Part shown: in pieces, positions 22,623 to 31,719 of the stretch | Layout of the letters: each line of letters begins with the position of its first letter | Numbering within the stretch: position 1 is the stretch's first letter | Origin: JANWKA01 sp035533815 | GTDB taxonomy: Bacteria > Bacteroidota > Bacteroidia > Chitinophagales > Chitinophagaceae | DNA: 31,730 nucleotides | Assembly: GCA_035533815.1 (NCBI GenBank) | Contig: DATLTB010000079.1 | Coordinates: forward strand, 1-31,730 | Direction of reading: 5' to 3' | Made by a program: the position numbers and the translations under genes | Notes under the pieces: generated by a model | Databases searched by the model: none | The model's input: the letters and a program-made list of their open reading frames with translations, nothing else | What the model was told of the DNA's origin: nothing

Positions 22623-24080
22623 ATGGCATGGTGGAAATTGCTAATCCTGGTCATTCTTTGTGAGCTGACATCAACAGCCACAACATTTGCGCAATTCCAT
22701 GCAGATACCACTGGTGGTATCCAAGGCCCAGCAACAACAGTCCCCCCAAAGCACCCCAGTGCCAATAATTTTGTCATTATCCGGCATATCATTATTTCGG
22801 GCAACCGCAGAACCAAGGATGCCATAATCCTGCACAGCTTTGATCTCAAACCAGGGGATACCCTGCAATACAGCAATGCCATGCAGATCCTGGAAGATAA
22901 TCGTCAGGAGCTGATCAATACCTCTTTATTCCTTACCGTGAGCGTATATTTCAAAAGCTGGTCCGGAAAATACACGGATGTGGAGGTGGACGTCCTGGAA
23001 AGATGGTATACTTTTGGTTTCCCCATCTTCAGCCTGGCTGATCGAAACTTCAATGTATGGTGGGTCCAGGAAAAACATAGTCTGGGAAGGGTAAATTACG
23101 GGTTCAATTTCTTCGAGAACAATTTGACGGGAAAAAACGACCAGGTAGAGCTCACCCTGCAGGGGGGATACACGGAACATTTTGCACTGGCCTATTCCCT
23201 GCCTTATTTTAATAAGTCACTCAGAAGCGGGCTTGGCTTTTCCATAGGATATAATACAGCAAGGGAGATTGGATATGCCACTGATCAGAACAAACTTCAA
23301 TTTTTCAGCGGAAATTCGGTGATTAACCGGCAGTTCAAGGCTGGGATCACATATACTTATGTGAAGGCTATCCGCTTCAAACATCAGGTGAGCCTGAATT
23401 ATAACTATAACCATGTGGCAGATACCCTGCTCATGGCCAACCCTGACTTTTTCCCGAACAGCAACCCGACACTGCGTTACTTCGAACTGGATTACCAGTT
23501 CAGCTATACAGGAACCGATAACTGGGCATATCCGTTGAAAGGATTCAATATTTATGGGCTATTCTCCCGGAAGGGGCTGGGCATATTCAAGGGGATCAAT
23601 CAGACTGAAATATATATCCAGGCAGCCAAATACTGGAGATTATTTCATGCCACCTATTTTGCAGCAGGAATAAGGGGCAGGGTTCAGGTACCCCAGAAGG
23701 AGCCTTATTTCCTGATGACCGGAATGGGATATCAGGAAGATTATTTGCAGGGATTGGAATATTATGTGGTCGATGGAAGCGATTTCGGAATATTGAAGGC
23801 TTCCTTAAAACGGAAAATAATCGACCTGAATATGCATTTTCCTTTCCTGCCCATCCAGTTTGAATCAATCCCCGTCCGGGTGTTTTTAAAAGTATTCGGG
23901 GATGCAGGTTATGTGGCCAATAATATGCCCGGGAATAATACCCTGGACAACCGCTTTCTTTACTCCGGAGGGTTCGGATTGGATATTGTCACATACTATG
24001 ATGTCCGGTTGCGTTTGGAGTATAGCTTTAACCAGTTAGGTCAAAAAGGATTATTTTTGCATTCCAAATCAGAATTCTGA
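22623..24080 (+). CDS. Short Omp85-family outer-membrane protein with one POTRA domain
   Basis: The protein has 485 residues: a signal peptide (MAWWKLLILVILCELTSTAT, cleaved near TFAQ), one POTRA-like domain at about 50-125 (IIRHIIISGNRRTKDAIILH to VDVLERWYTFGFP), then a predicted beta-barrel of the surface-antigen (D15) type ending RLRLEYSFNQLG. The family includes BamA and TamA; with one POTRA and about 360 barrel residues it is much shorter than the BamA encoded 4 kb downstream. It may insert or export a limited set of outer-membrane proteins or lipids. The ATG at 22623 is preferred over an in-frame TTG at 22611 because it gives a normal signal peptide. Confidence 0.85.
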   Translation: MAWWKLLILVILCELTSTATTFAQFHADTTGGIQGPATTVPPKHPSANNFVIIRHIIISGNRRTKDAIILHSFDLKPGDTLQYSNAMQILEDNRQELINTSLFLTVSVYFKSWSGKYTDVEVDVLERWYTFGFPIFSLADRNFNVWWVQEKHSLGRVNYGFNFFENNLTGKNDQVELTLQGGYTEHFALAYSLPYFNKSLRSGLGFSIGYNTAREIGYATDQNKLQFFSGNSVINRQFKAGITYTYVKAIRFKHQVSLNYNYNHVADTLLMANPDFFPNSNPTLRYFELDYQFSYTGTDNWAYPLKGFNIYGLFSRKGLGIFKGINQTEIYIQAAKYWRLFHATYFAAGIRGRVQVPQKEPYFLMTGMGYQEDYLQGLEYYVVDGSDFGILKASLKRKIIDLNMHFPFLPIQFESIPVRVFLKVFGDAGYVANNMPGNNTLDNRFLYSGGFGLDIVTYYDVRLRLEYSFNQLGQKGLFLHSKSEF

Positions 24081-24117
24081 AAGAACAGGAAACTGCATCT
24101 GCCATTAATCTGCTTAC

Positions 24118-24999
24118 ATGCAAATAGCCATATACAGCCGTGGATTGAATGACCAGGAGGATATTGGCAATATGAAGCATCTCCTGGATGAACTGACACT
24201 TAAAAAACTGCGACCTGTCATATACCGCCCGTTTTATGAAAGCATATATTCCCGTCTGCAACTATCAGCGCCACCTGATACTTTCTCCACCGCGGATGAC
24301 CTGGATGAAAATATTGAATTCCTGATCAGCCTCGGAGGGGACGGGACCCTGCTGGACACGGTTTGTTTTATTCAGGATAAGAACATTCCAATCATCGGAA
24401 TCAATTTCGGAAGACTCGGATTTTTGGCAAGCATCGGCAAGGAAAATGTGAACGGGCTGGTCAGTGCCCTCCTGCACCGTACTTTTGTGATAGACCGGAG
24501 ATCCATGGTGCACCTGGATGCAAATATTCCCCTTTTCGGAAACGTTCCTTACGCCCTGAATGAATTCACCCTGCATAAAAAGGATTCATCAGCCATGATC
24601 AAGATCCATACGTACCTGAATGGGGAATTCCTGAATACTTACTGGGCTGACGGACTGATCGTATCCACCCCGACAGGCTCCACCGGCTACTCCCTGAGCT
24701 GTGGGGGCCCCGTCGTTTTTCCGGATGCCTCCAGTTTTGTCATCACCCCGGTAGCTCCGCACAACCTGAATGTCCGGCCCATTGTTGTTCCGGATAACCA
24801 TGTGATATCCTTTGAAATCGAAGGAAGAAGTGATCAATTCCTTTGCACCCTGGATTCAAGGATGGAAACAGTGGGAAGTTCCGTGCAACTGGCCGTAAGA
24901 AAAGAAACTTTCACCCTGGGCCTGGTGCGGATCAATGAGATTAACTTTCTGCACACCTTAAGGGGGAAGCTGCTCTGGGGTATTGACAAAAGAAACTGA
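24118..24999 (+). CDS. nadK: NAD kinase
   Basis: This enzyme phosphorylates NAD to NADP with ATP in the cytoplasm. The 293 residues carry the family motifs: LGGDGTLLD (GGDG at 73-76), the catalytic-site NE pair at 148-149 in ALNEFTLHKKDS, and PTGSTGYSLSCGGP (185-198). Length is typical for bacterial NadK. The gene starts 37 bases after the Omp85-like stop and ends 56 bases before the porG-like gene. This order is common in Chitinophagaceae and closely related families. Confidence 0.96.
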   Translation: MQIAIYSRGLNDQEDIGNMKHLLDELTLKKLRPVIYRPFYESIYSRLQLSAPPDTFSTADDLDENIEFLISLGGDGTLLDTVCFIQDKNIPIIGINFGRLGFLASIGKENVNGLVSALLHRTFVIDRRSMVHLDANIPLFGNVPYALNEFTLHKKDSSAMIKIHTYLNGEFLNTYWADGLIVSTPTGSTGYSLSCGGPVVFPDASSFVITPVAPHNLNVRPIVVPDNHVISFEIEGRSDQFLCTLDSRMETVGSSVQLAVRKETFTLGLVRINEINFLHTLRGKLLWGIDKRN

Positions 25000-25055
25000 A
25001 GGGCAAATACAAAATATCCAAGTTATACGTTTTAACTTCTGTTCACTGCTGCTTT

Positions 25056-25907
25056 ATGCGATTTGCCCGTTACCTTATATTATTCCTGATCATCCTCCCT
25101 TCCGCAAGCGCGATGGCCCAGAAGGAGGACCTTTCCACTTTTTATACCGGTGAACTTGGAGTATCAGCCGGCGGATCAGAGTATTTCGGGGACCTGAACA
25201 CTTCGAGTTCCTTTAAAGCCGTCATGCCTGCCATAGGAATATTTTACCGGTATTATTTCGATGAATATGTGGGAATCCGGCTGGGGTTCCATTATGCCCA
25301 GGTCGGATATTCCGATGCCCTGAACTCCAATGTATATGAGCGCCGGAGAAATCTCAGTTTCAATTCAAATATCTTTGAACTGGCCACCCAGGCAGATTTT
25401 AATTTTTTCCGTTTTGAACCCGGCACCAAATACCGGTTCACCCCCTATATCACTTTCGGGTTCGGAGTCTTCAGCTTTAATCCATATGCCTATTATCAGG
25501 GGAAAAAATATTATCTTCAGCCCCTGAACACGGAAGGGCAGGGCTCTACCTTATATCCGCAGCGAAAACCTTATCCGCTCAATGCAATCTGCTTTCCCAT
25601 CGGGGCAGGATTAAAGTATAATCTGAACAAAGAGTTCAATATCAGCCTGGAAGCTGTTCATCGGCTGACCACCACGGATTATCTCGATGATGTCAGTACC
25701 ACATATGTGGAACCGGTGGCTTTGCCCATACTGCCCAACGGCCAGCCCAATATCTCCTATATTTTACAGGACCGTTCTGGTGCTACAGGTCCGCCTATCG
25801 GCATTCCCGGCAGACAACGGGGGAACAGCCAGAATAAGGATCAATATATATTCATTGAACTGAGCATTTCTATTTTATTCACCCAGTACAGGTGCCCTAA
25901 ATTTTGA
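25056..25907 (+). CDS. porG: DUF6089 family outer-membrane protein, PorG-like T9SS component
   Basis: The 283 residues comprise a signal peptide (cleaved after about residue 22, SAMAQ) and an eight-strand beta-barrel-like body: TGELGVSAGGSEYFGDLNTS, FRYYFDEYVGIRLGF-type strands, and FTPYITFGFGVFSFNPYAYY. It ends in an aromatic residue (RCPKF), as outer-membrane barrels do. DUF6089 proteins upstream of uppS and bamA correspond in position to PorG of Porphyromonas gingivalis, a T9SS outer-membrane protein associated with the PorK-PorN ring. The assignment rests on family and gene order; alignment to PorG was not possible here. It fits the presence of a type-B T9SS cargo protein at 1533-3515. 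Confidence 0.78.
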   Translation: MRFARYLILFLIILPSASAMAQKEDLSTFYTGELGVSAGGSEYFGDLNTSSSFKAVMPAIGIFYRYYFDEYVGIRLGFHYAQVGYSDALNSNVYERRRNLSFNSNIFELATQADFNFFRFEPGTKYRFTPYITFGFGVFSFNPYAYYQGKKYYLQPLNTEGQGSTLYPQRKPYPLNAICFPIGAGLKYNLNKEFNISLEAVHRLTTTDYLDDVSTTYVEPVALPILPNGQPNISYILQDRSGATGPPIGIPGRQRGNSQNKDQYIFIELSISILFTQYRCPKF

Positions 25908-25925
25908 ATTTCCTCCGGTGTTATC

Positions 25926-25944
25926 CAGGGTTTATGAAGCCCTG
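25926..25944 (+). repeat. Tight stem-loop between porG-like gene and uppS
   Basis: CAGGGTTT (25926-25933) pairs with AAGCCCTG (25937-25944), with one G-U pair and an ATG loop of three bases, 19 bases after the porG-like stop. No T-run follows, so it may be an RNA-processing or weak termination element before the uppS promoter. Confidence 0.4.
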
Positions 25945-26029
25945 AAAGCCGCACCATACTTTATTCCAGTTAAAGTTGTGTTAAATCAAAACCTAGTTTC
26001 CGCGCCGGAAGTACATAAAGGTATTTTTG

Positions 26030-26037
26030 TATCTTTG
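26030..26037 (+). promoter_or_regulatory. -7 box (TATCTTTG) for uppS-bamA
   Basis: TATCTTTG followed by CAGG lies 47 bases before the uppS ATG at 26085 and matches the -7 consensus. With the hairpin upstream it suggests that transcription restarts here for uppS-bamA. A -33 TTTG is not seen at the usual distance. Confidence 0.55.
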
Positions 26038-26084
26038 CAGGCTTTTAATCATTGATCATCACTGTCAGGAAATCCTTGCCTTCC

Positions 26085-26846
26085 ATGGGAAGTAAAGAAA
26101 AAATTGATACTCATCGGCTACCGGTCCATATAGCCATTATCATGGATGGCAATGGACGTTGGGCAAGGGAACGCAGTCAGGACAGGTTATATGGCCATCA
26201 GGAAGGGGTGGAGAGTGTCCGGGAAATCGCGGAAGGGTGTTCCGAGCTGGGTATTGAATACCTATCCCTTTATGCATTCTCCACAGAGAACTGGGAAAGG
26301 CCAGCCGTGGAAGTAAATGGCATTATGGAATTGCTGGTATTCACCATTCGCAAGGAAATCAATACGCTTTGTAAAAACAATATCCGGTTGCTTGTGATAG
26401 GGAATGTCATGATGCTGCCCTTATCATGCAGGACCGAACTGGATGAAGCCATGGATTATACCAGGAATTGCACAGGACTAAAACTTGTACTGGCCCTTAG
26501 CTATGGTTCCAGGGAAGAAATTGCTCATGCAGCCAGGCTCATTGCCGAAGAGGTCAGAAAAGGCAAGACGGATCCGGAAGAAATAGATTCCCTGTTTTTC
26601 AGCCGGCATCTGTACACTGGTCAGATTCCGGATCCGGAGCTGATGATCCGCACCAGCGGAGAATACAGGATCAGTAATTTCCTGTTATTCCAGCTGGCGT
26701 ATGCAGAATTATATTTTACCAAAACTTGTTGGCCGGATTTCCGGAAGGAGAACTTGTATGAAGCCATTGTGAATTATCAGTCCAGAGAACGACGCTTTGG
26801 TAAAACCAGTGAACAAATACAGCAGGATGAAGAAATGGTTTCCTAA
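26085..26846 (+). CDS. uppS: Isoprenyl transferase (undecaprenyl diphosphate synthase)
   Basis: This cis-prenyltransferase extends farnesyl diphosphate with isopentenyl diphosphate to make the C55 carrier for peptidoglycan and other envelope polymers. The 253 residues contain IIMDGNGRWARER (catalytic Asp21), GHQEGVESVREIAEGCSELG, YAFSTENWERP and the C-terminal MIRTSGEYRISNFL and WPDF. Length is normal. The ATG at 26085 is chosen over a TTG at 26052 because residues from MGSKEK onwards fit the family start. The last 20 bases overlap the start of bamA, so the two are translationally linked. Confidence 0.95.
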   Translation: MGSKEKIDTHRLPVHIAIIMDGNGRWARERSQDRLYGHQEGVESVREIAEGCSELGIEYLSLYAFSTENWERPAVEVNGIMELLVFTIRKEINTLCKNNIRLLVIGNVMMLPLSCRTELDEAMDYTRNCTGLKLVLALSYGSREEIAHAARLIAEEVRKGKTDPEEIDSLFFSRHLYTGQIPDPELMIRTSGEYRISNFLLFQLAYAELYFTKTCWPDFRKENLYEAIVNYQSRERRFGKTSEQIQQDEEMVS

Positions 26847-29637
26847 ATACCTATTTTTAGTGATTGGATTGATTGCGGTGAAAGTTGTTGCTAATGCCCA
26901 GCAACCGGATTCCCTTAAAATGCCCCCGAATCCTGTTCGTTCCCCAGATACCACTATCGGGAATGTGCCCATGGCGGTCAGGGATACCACGACACCTCCC
27001 CAGGTCAGTAAATTACCATTCTCCTATGCTTCCCCAAAGCAATACACCATTGCGGGTATTGAAGTTACCGGAGCAAAATTTCTGGATGAAGATCTGCTGA
27101 GCTCCATCAGCGGACTTGCTGTCGGTGACCTGGTGACCCTTCCCGGAGATGATATGTCCAGAGCTATAAATAAACTCTGGAATCAGAAGCTTTTTTCCAA
27201 TATTGCCATTTACATCACTAAAATCGAGGATAATAAAGTCTATCTCAATATAAAAGTCACCGAAAGGCCGCGGCTGGCCAGCTATCTGCTTAGCGGCATT
27301 CCCAAAAGCCAGGTAGCTGACCTGAAGGATAAAACCGGTCTGGTGAACGGCCGGGTGGTTACGGAAAATACCCGGCTCACCGCAGTCAATGCCATCAAAA
27401 AATACTATCGGGACAAAGGATTTCAGAATGTCCAGGTATTCATCACAGAAAAACCTGATTCATCTGCCGCCATGCCGAATTCCACCGACCTGGTGTTTCA
27501 TATCTCCAAAGGCAAAAAAATCAGGATCAACCAGATCAGCTTTGCCGGCAATACCCATGTGCCGTCAGGCGTCCTGAAAAGAAAGATGAAGGATACCAAG
27601 GAACTCACCCGGCTGACCCTGCATCCGGACAATGACACCAACGTATATAACCCCCACCCCCCCATTACCTGGAAAGAATATATCCGGGAACGGGGGTTTC
27701 TGTCTGTGACCAGTACCCTGAAAGCCCTGAGTCCCTGGTTTCGGTTCAATTTACTGAATTCAGCGAAATTCGATGCCTCCAAATATCAGGAAGACAAGGA
27801 TAAGATTATTACTTATTACAATAAATTGGGCTACCGGGATGCGGTGATCACCCGGGATACCACCTACATGACCCGGGAAGGAAATCTAAACATCGCGTTA
27901 CAGGTCAATGAAGGACATAAGTATTATTTCGGCAATATCACCTGGAAAGGGAATACAGTGTATCCGGATTCCGTGTTAAACGAGATTCTGGGCATTAAGA
28001 AAGGAGAAACGTATAACCAGGACTTGATGGGCAAAAGACTGGGAACCATCCCTTCCTCCAGTTCCTTTGATATCAGCAGCATGTACCTGGATAATGGATA
28101 CCTGTTTTCCCAGGTCAAGCCGGTGGAAAGCAGTATCAATGGGGATACCATTAATTACCAGATCCAGATCACCGAAGGGGCCAAGGCATATATTAAAAAT
28201 GTCCCTATTACGGGCAATGACAAGACGAATGAACATGTGATCCGCAGGGAACTGAGAACCATTCCCGGTGACCTGTTCAGCCGGGAGTTCATCATCCGGT
28301 CCCAGCGGGAAATATCCCAGCTCGGCTATTTCGACCCGCAAAAAGTGAATCCCAATGTAGTGCCCAATCCCAGCGACGGCACTGTGGATGTCGGGTGGGA
28401 TGTGACAGAGAAGCCTTCGGATCAGCTGGAACTGTCCGCAGGATGGGGAGGATATATTGGGTTAACCGGTACCCTCGGTCTATCCTTTAATAATTTCTCC
28501 CTGCGCAATATCCTGAACAAGAATGCCTGGGCACCCCTTCCCAGCGGGGATGGTCAGAAATTATCCATACGATTCCAGTCCAACGGAAAATCCTACAGTT
28601 CTTATAATTTCTCCTTTACCGAACCCTGGCTGGGGGGCAAGAAAAGGGACCCTTTCTCCATCAGCTTTTTTGATTCCAAGTTCTCCAATGCTTCAGGGTA
28701 TAATGGTTATACCTACCTGTTCAATGACAGTTCTTACCTGAGGACCCTGGGGGCTTCCGTGTCCATCGGGAAATCCCTGAAATGGCCGGATGATTATTTT
28801 ACCCTTTTATATGAGGTGGATTATGAGTTGTATCACCTGAAGAACTACCAGTTCTTCCCTGGGTCTTCCCTGAATAACGGAAATATCAATGACCTGAGTG
28901 TCAAGATCACCTTTGCCCGGTCCTCCATCAACCAACCCATCTATCCCACGCAGGGATCAAATATCATTTTATCCGGACAGTTCACCCCGCCATATTCCAT
29001 TTTTGAATCCCCACAGTCGTATGCCAATAAGACACAGGCCGAGAAATTCTCATTCCTGGAATACCAGAAATACCGGCTGGATGCTTCCTGGTATGTAGCG
29101 TTAGGGCAGCCCCATGGCAGCGACCATAAACAGTTCGTAATCAAGGCTGCCGCCAAGTTCGGATTTCTGACCACCTACAATTCATACACCCAATTATCTC
29201 CTTTCGACCGGTTTGAGGTGGGGGGGGACGGTATCAGTAATTATGCGATTTATGGTAAGGAGATCATCTCCCAGCGGGGATATGAGGTATACTATCATAC
29301 GAATCCACAGAACAATACCACCACTCCGCCTGCGACCTACCAGGGATTTACGATGTTCAATAAGTTTACCCTGGAACTGAGATATCCTGTGGCCCTGAAC
29401 CCCAACTCCACTATTTTCGGTTTGGTATTTGTGGAAGCCGGAAATGCATATAATGGCATCCAGCAATATAATCCCTTTTTACTCAGACAGGCAGTTGGGT
29501 TTGGTATGCGGTTTTACCTCCCCATGTTCGGGCTCCTCGGATTTGATTATGGAGTAGGGCTGAACAGGCTCACTCCGGGAAACGGACTGAAAAATGCCAC
29601 AAAATTCAGTTTCATGCTGGGCTATGAGCCTGAATAA
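26827..29637 (+). CDS. bamA: Outer membrane assembly factor BamA
   Basis: This is the essential Omp85 protein that folds outer-membrane beta-barrels. The 936 residues comprise a signal peptide (about 1-25, ending VVANAQ), a Pro/Thr-rich linker, then five POTRA-like repeats at about 75-540 (e.g. YTIAGIEVTGAKFLDEDLLS; INQISFAGNTHVPSGVLKRK; YFGNITWKGNTVYPDSVLNE; YIKNVPITGNDKTNEHVIRR). The barrel follows, starting near LELSAGWGGYIG and ending MFGLLGFDYGVGLN to FSFMLGYEPE. The ATG at 26827 lies inside the uppS end (20-base overlap); an in-frame TTG at 26797 would spoil the signal peptide. The Skp-like chaperone genes follow directly, matching the job of delivering barrels to BamA. Confidence 0.95.
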   Translation: MKKWFPKYLFLVIGLIAVKVVANAQQPDSLKMPPNPVRSPDTTIGNVPMAVRDTTTPPQVSKLPFSYASPKQYTIAGIEVTGAKFLDEDLLSSISGLAVGDLVTLPGDDMSRAINKLWNQKLFSNIAIYITKIEDNKVYLNIKVTERPRLASYLLSGIPKSQVADLKDKTGLVNGRVVTENTRLTAVNAIKKYYRDKGFQNVQVFITEKPDSSAAMPNSTDLVFHISKGKKIRINQISFAGNTHVPSGVLKRKMKDTKELTRLTLHPDNDTNVYNPHPPITWKEYIRERGFLSVTSTLKALSPWFRFNLLNSAKFDASKYQEDKDKIITYYNKLGYRDAVITRDTTYMTREGNLNIALQVNEGHKYYFGNITWKGNTVYPDSVLNEILGIKKGETYNQDLMGKRLGTIPSSSSFDISSMYLDNGYLFSQVKPVESSINGDTINYQIQITEGAKAYIKNVPITGNDKTNEHVIRRELRTIPGDLFSREFIIRSQREISQLGYFDPQKVNPNVVPNPSDGTVDVGWDVTEKPSDQLELSAGWGGYIGLTGTLGLSFNNFSLRNILNKNAWAPLPSGDGQKLSIRFQSNGKSYSSYNFSFTEPWLGGKKRDPFSISFFDSKFSNASGYNGYTYLFNDSSYLRTLGASVSIGKSLKWPDDYFTLLYEVDYELYHLKNYQFFPGSSLNNGNINDLSVKITFARSSINQPIYPTQGSNIILSGQFTPPYSIFESPQSYANKTQAEKFSFLEYQKYRLDASWYVALGQPHGSDHKQFVIKAAAKFGFLTTYNSYTQLSPFDRFEVGGDGISNYAIYGKEIISQRGYEVYYHTNPQNNTTTPPATYQGFTMFNKFTLELRYPVALNPNSTIFGLVFVEAGNAYNGIQQYNPFLLRQAVGFGMRFYLPMFGLLGFDYGVGLNRLTPGNGLKNATKFSFMLGYEPE

Positions 29638-29706
29638 AAGGTCGTCAGCGGCCCGGGCTGCCATTTTAACAATTCGTTTGCGAAATTTTTTTAGACCTTT
29701 GCACAG

Positions 29707-30222
29707 ATGAAAAAATTACTGATCCTGGCTGGATTAATCTTAGGGACCTTCTGTGCTGCCCTTGCCCAGCGGTATTGCGTAATTGATTCCAGGTATATTT
29801 TATCCCGCATCCCGGATTATAAAAAAGCCCAGAAACAACTGGATTCCATTTCGGTAAGGTGGCAGGATGACATCGATGCCGCCCAAGCCCAGGTGGACGA
29901 CCTGAGTAAATCATACCAGGCAGAGGAGGTGATGCTGACGGACACCCTGAAAGAAAAACGGATGGAACAGATCAATGCCCAGCAAAAAGCCGTGCGGATG
30001 CTGGAACAAAAACGGTTCGGATACAAGGGTGATCTTTTCCGGGTACGGGAAACCCTTGTCAAACCGATTCAGGACAAGATATACAATGCCGTGCAGCAAC
30101 TCGCGGCCCAGCATCTGTATGATTTTGTACTGGATAAAGCGGGAGGCATAAGTGTGTTTTATGCCGACCCAAAGCTGGATAAAAGTGATGATGTGTTAAA
30201 GATACTTGGTATTGAAAAATGA
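29707..30222 (+). CDS. OmpH/Skp-family periplasmic chaperone, first copy
   Basis: The 171 residues have a signal peptide (MKKLLILAGLILGTFCAALA) and then a Skp-like body: YCVIDSRYILSRIPDYKKAQ, a long coiled-coil tentacle (about 45-115, rich in Gln, Lys, Glu), and LVKPIQDKIYNAVQQLAAQH followed by YDFVLDKAGG. Skp trimers hold unfolded outer-membrane proteins in the periplasm. The gene starts 69 bases after bamA. The ATG is preceded by AGACCTTTGC, a near match to a -7 box (one mismatch), so a separate promoter is possible. Confidence 0.9.
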   Translation: MKKLLILAGLILGTFCAALAQRYCVIDSRYILSRIPDYKKAQKQLDSISVRWQDDIDAAQAQVDDLSKSYQAEEVMLTDTLKEKRMEQINAQQKAVRMLEQKRFGYKGDLFRVRETLVKPIQDKIYNAVQQLAAQHLYDFVLDKAGGISVFYADPKLDKSDDVLKILGIEK

Positions 30223-30272
30223 CTTATTTTCACTTTTTAAACCTTAAAACCACGTTAAAAAACAGTTAAACA

Positions 30273-30782
30273 ATGAAAAAAATAGTAATCCTTTCTGTAA
30301 TGGTATTGGCCTCCTTTTACGGCACCCGGACTTTTGCGCAGGTAAAAATCGGTTATATCAGTATGTCTGACCTGATTCAAGCCATGCCGCAATCCAAAAC
30401 CGCAGATACGGCGCTGCAGGAATATGGCAAGAACCTTCAGGATCAGATCAACATCATGCAGCAAAGCGTGCAGACCGAAGCAGCTGATTTCCAGAAAAAC
30501 TCTGCAACCTGGAGCGCTGCCATGAAGGAAGTGAAGACCAGGGATCTTCAAACCGCCCAGCAGAACCTGAATGACTTTCAGCAATCAGCCAATCAGAAAT
30601 TTTCCGACAAGCGGGATTCATTGCTCAAGCCCATTGTAGCTGCAGCAAAAAAAGTGGTCAGCCTCGTAGCCAAAGAAAAAGGATATACCTATGTCATTGA
30701 TAATTCCGGTCAGATCCTCCTGGCAAAACCATCCACGGATGACTTGCTGGAAGCTGTCAAAATGAAATTGGGTATCAATTAG
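30273..30782 (+). CDS. OmpH/Skp-family periplasmic chaperone, second copy
   Basis: The 169 residues have a signal peptide ending near TFAQ, then VKIGYISMSDLIQAMPQSKT, a coiled coil at about 45-110, and LLKPIVAAAKKVVSLVAKEK followed by YTYVIDNSGQILLA. It is a diverged tandem paralogue of the gene 50 bases upstream; both keep the Skp layout, but their surfaces differ clearly, so they may prefer different clients or form separate trimers. Tandem ompH genes after bamA are usual in Bacteroidota. Confidence 0.9.
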   Translation: MKKIVILSVMVLASFYGTRTFAQVKIGYISMSDLIQAMPQSKTADTALQEYGKNLQDQINIMQQSVQTEAADFQKNSATWSAAMKEVKTRDLQTAQQNLNDFQQSANQKFSDKRDSLLKPIVAAAKKVVSLVAKEKGYTYVIDNSGQILLAKPSTDDLLEAVKMKLGIN

Positions 30783-30820
30783 TCCGCTGTTGGGCTTTTA
30801 CCTCTTTCGACGGTCAGTAC

Positions 30821-31666
30821 ATGACTGTTTACCGACCCATTGGAGTGTTTGATTCGGGTTATGGCGGCCTCACCATATTAAAAGCATTAACCCGGCAACT
30901 ACCCGAGTATGATTTCCTTTACCTGGGTGATAATGCCCGGGCTCCTTATGGGAATCGGTCATTTGAGACCGTTTACCGCTATACCCTTAGTTGTGTGCGT
31001 TTCCTTTTTGCCAGTGGATGCAGGTTGGTTATCCTGGCCTGTAATACTGCTTCTTCCCGGGCACTGCGCACGATCCAGCAAAAGGATCTTCCCGGCATTG
31101 ACCCGGAAGGAAGGGTGCTTGGGGTAATCAGACCTACTGCGGAAATAGCCGGGATATATTCCAAAACCGGACGGATTGGCATTTTTGCCACTTCCGGAAC
31201 CGTAAACTCCCAATCCTACCCGTTGGAAATTGCAAAGTGCTACCCCGGACTTCGCGTTTTCCAGGAAGCTTGCCCCATGTGGGTGCCCCTGGTGGAAAAT
31301 AATGAATATGATACTCCCGGAGCTGATTACTTTATTAAAAAGCATGTGGATCACCTATATAGCCAGTCCACTGATATTGATGCCATTATCCTGGGTTGCA
31401 CCCATTACCCCTTGTTGGCCTCCGGAATCAGGAAGCATCTTCGGGAAGAAACCATCCTGGTCTCCCAGGATGAAATTATAGCTTCCAGCCTGGTCGATTA
31501 CCTGCACAGGCATCCGGAGATGGACATAAACTGCAGTAAAACAGCCAACCTCCTTTTTTTGACCACTGATGACCCGGATACCTTTGACCATCATGCCGGT
31601 ATTTTCTTCGGGGTTCCCGTAAAATCCGGCCATGCAGTACCCGGGGGGCCTCCTTTTATGCCTTAA
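30821..31666 (+). CDS. murI: Glutamate racemase
   Basis: This enzyme converts L-glutamate to D-glutamate for peptidoglycan, without a cofactor. In the 281 residues the N-terminal motif IGVFDSGYGGLTIL has Asp11, the two catalytic cysteines are Cys74 in LACNTASS and Cys193 in LGCTHYPLL, and the conserved YLGDNARAPYG is present. Length is typical. It closes the envelope cluster, 38 bases after the second ompH gene, and is followed by a terminator. The last residues (GGPPFMP) are variable in the family. Confidence 0.96.
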   Translation: MTVYRPIGVFDSGYGGLTILKALTRQLPEYDFLYLGDNARAPYGNRSFETVYRYTLSCVRFLFASGCRLVILACNTASSRALRTIQQKDLPGIDPEGRVLGVIRPTAEIAGIYSKTGRIGIFATSGTVNSQSYPLEIAKCYPGLRVFQEACPMWVPLVENNEYDTPGADYFIKKHVDHLYSQSTDIDAIILGCTHYPLLASGIRKHLREETILVSQDEIIASSLVDYLHRHPEMDINCSKTANLLFLTTDDPDTFDHHAGIFFGVPVKSGHAVPGGPPFMP

Positions 31667-31684
31667 AAATGAATTGGATCGGGT

Positions 31685-31719
31685 AAAATGGGGATTCCTT
31701 TCCCATTTTTATTTTTTTT
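31685..31719 (+). terminator. Rho-independent terminator after murI
   Basis: AAAATGGG (31685-31692) pairs with CCCATTTT (31702-31709) around a 9-base loop, followed by an almost pure T-run to 31719. It lies 18 bases after the murI stop and ends the co-oriented envelope cluster. Confidence 0.8.
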
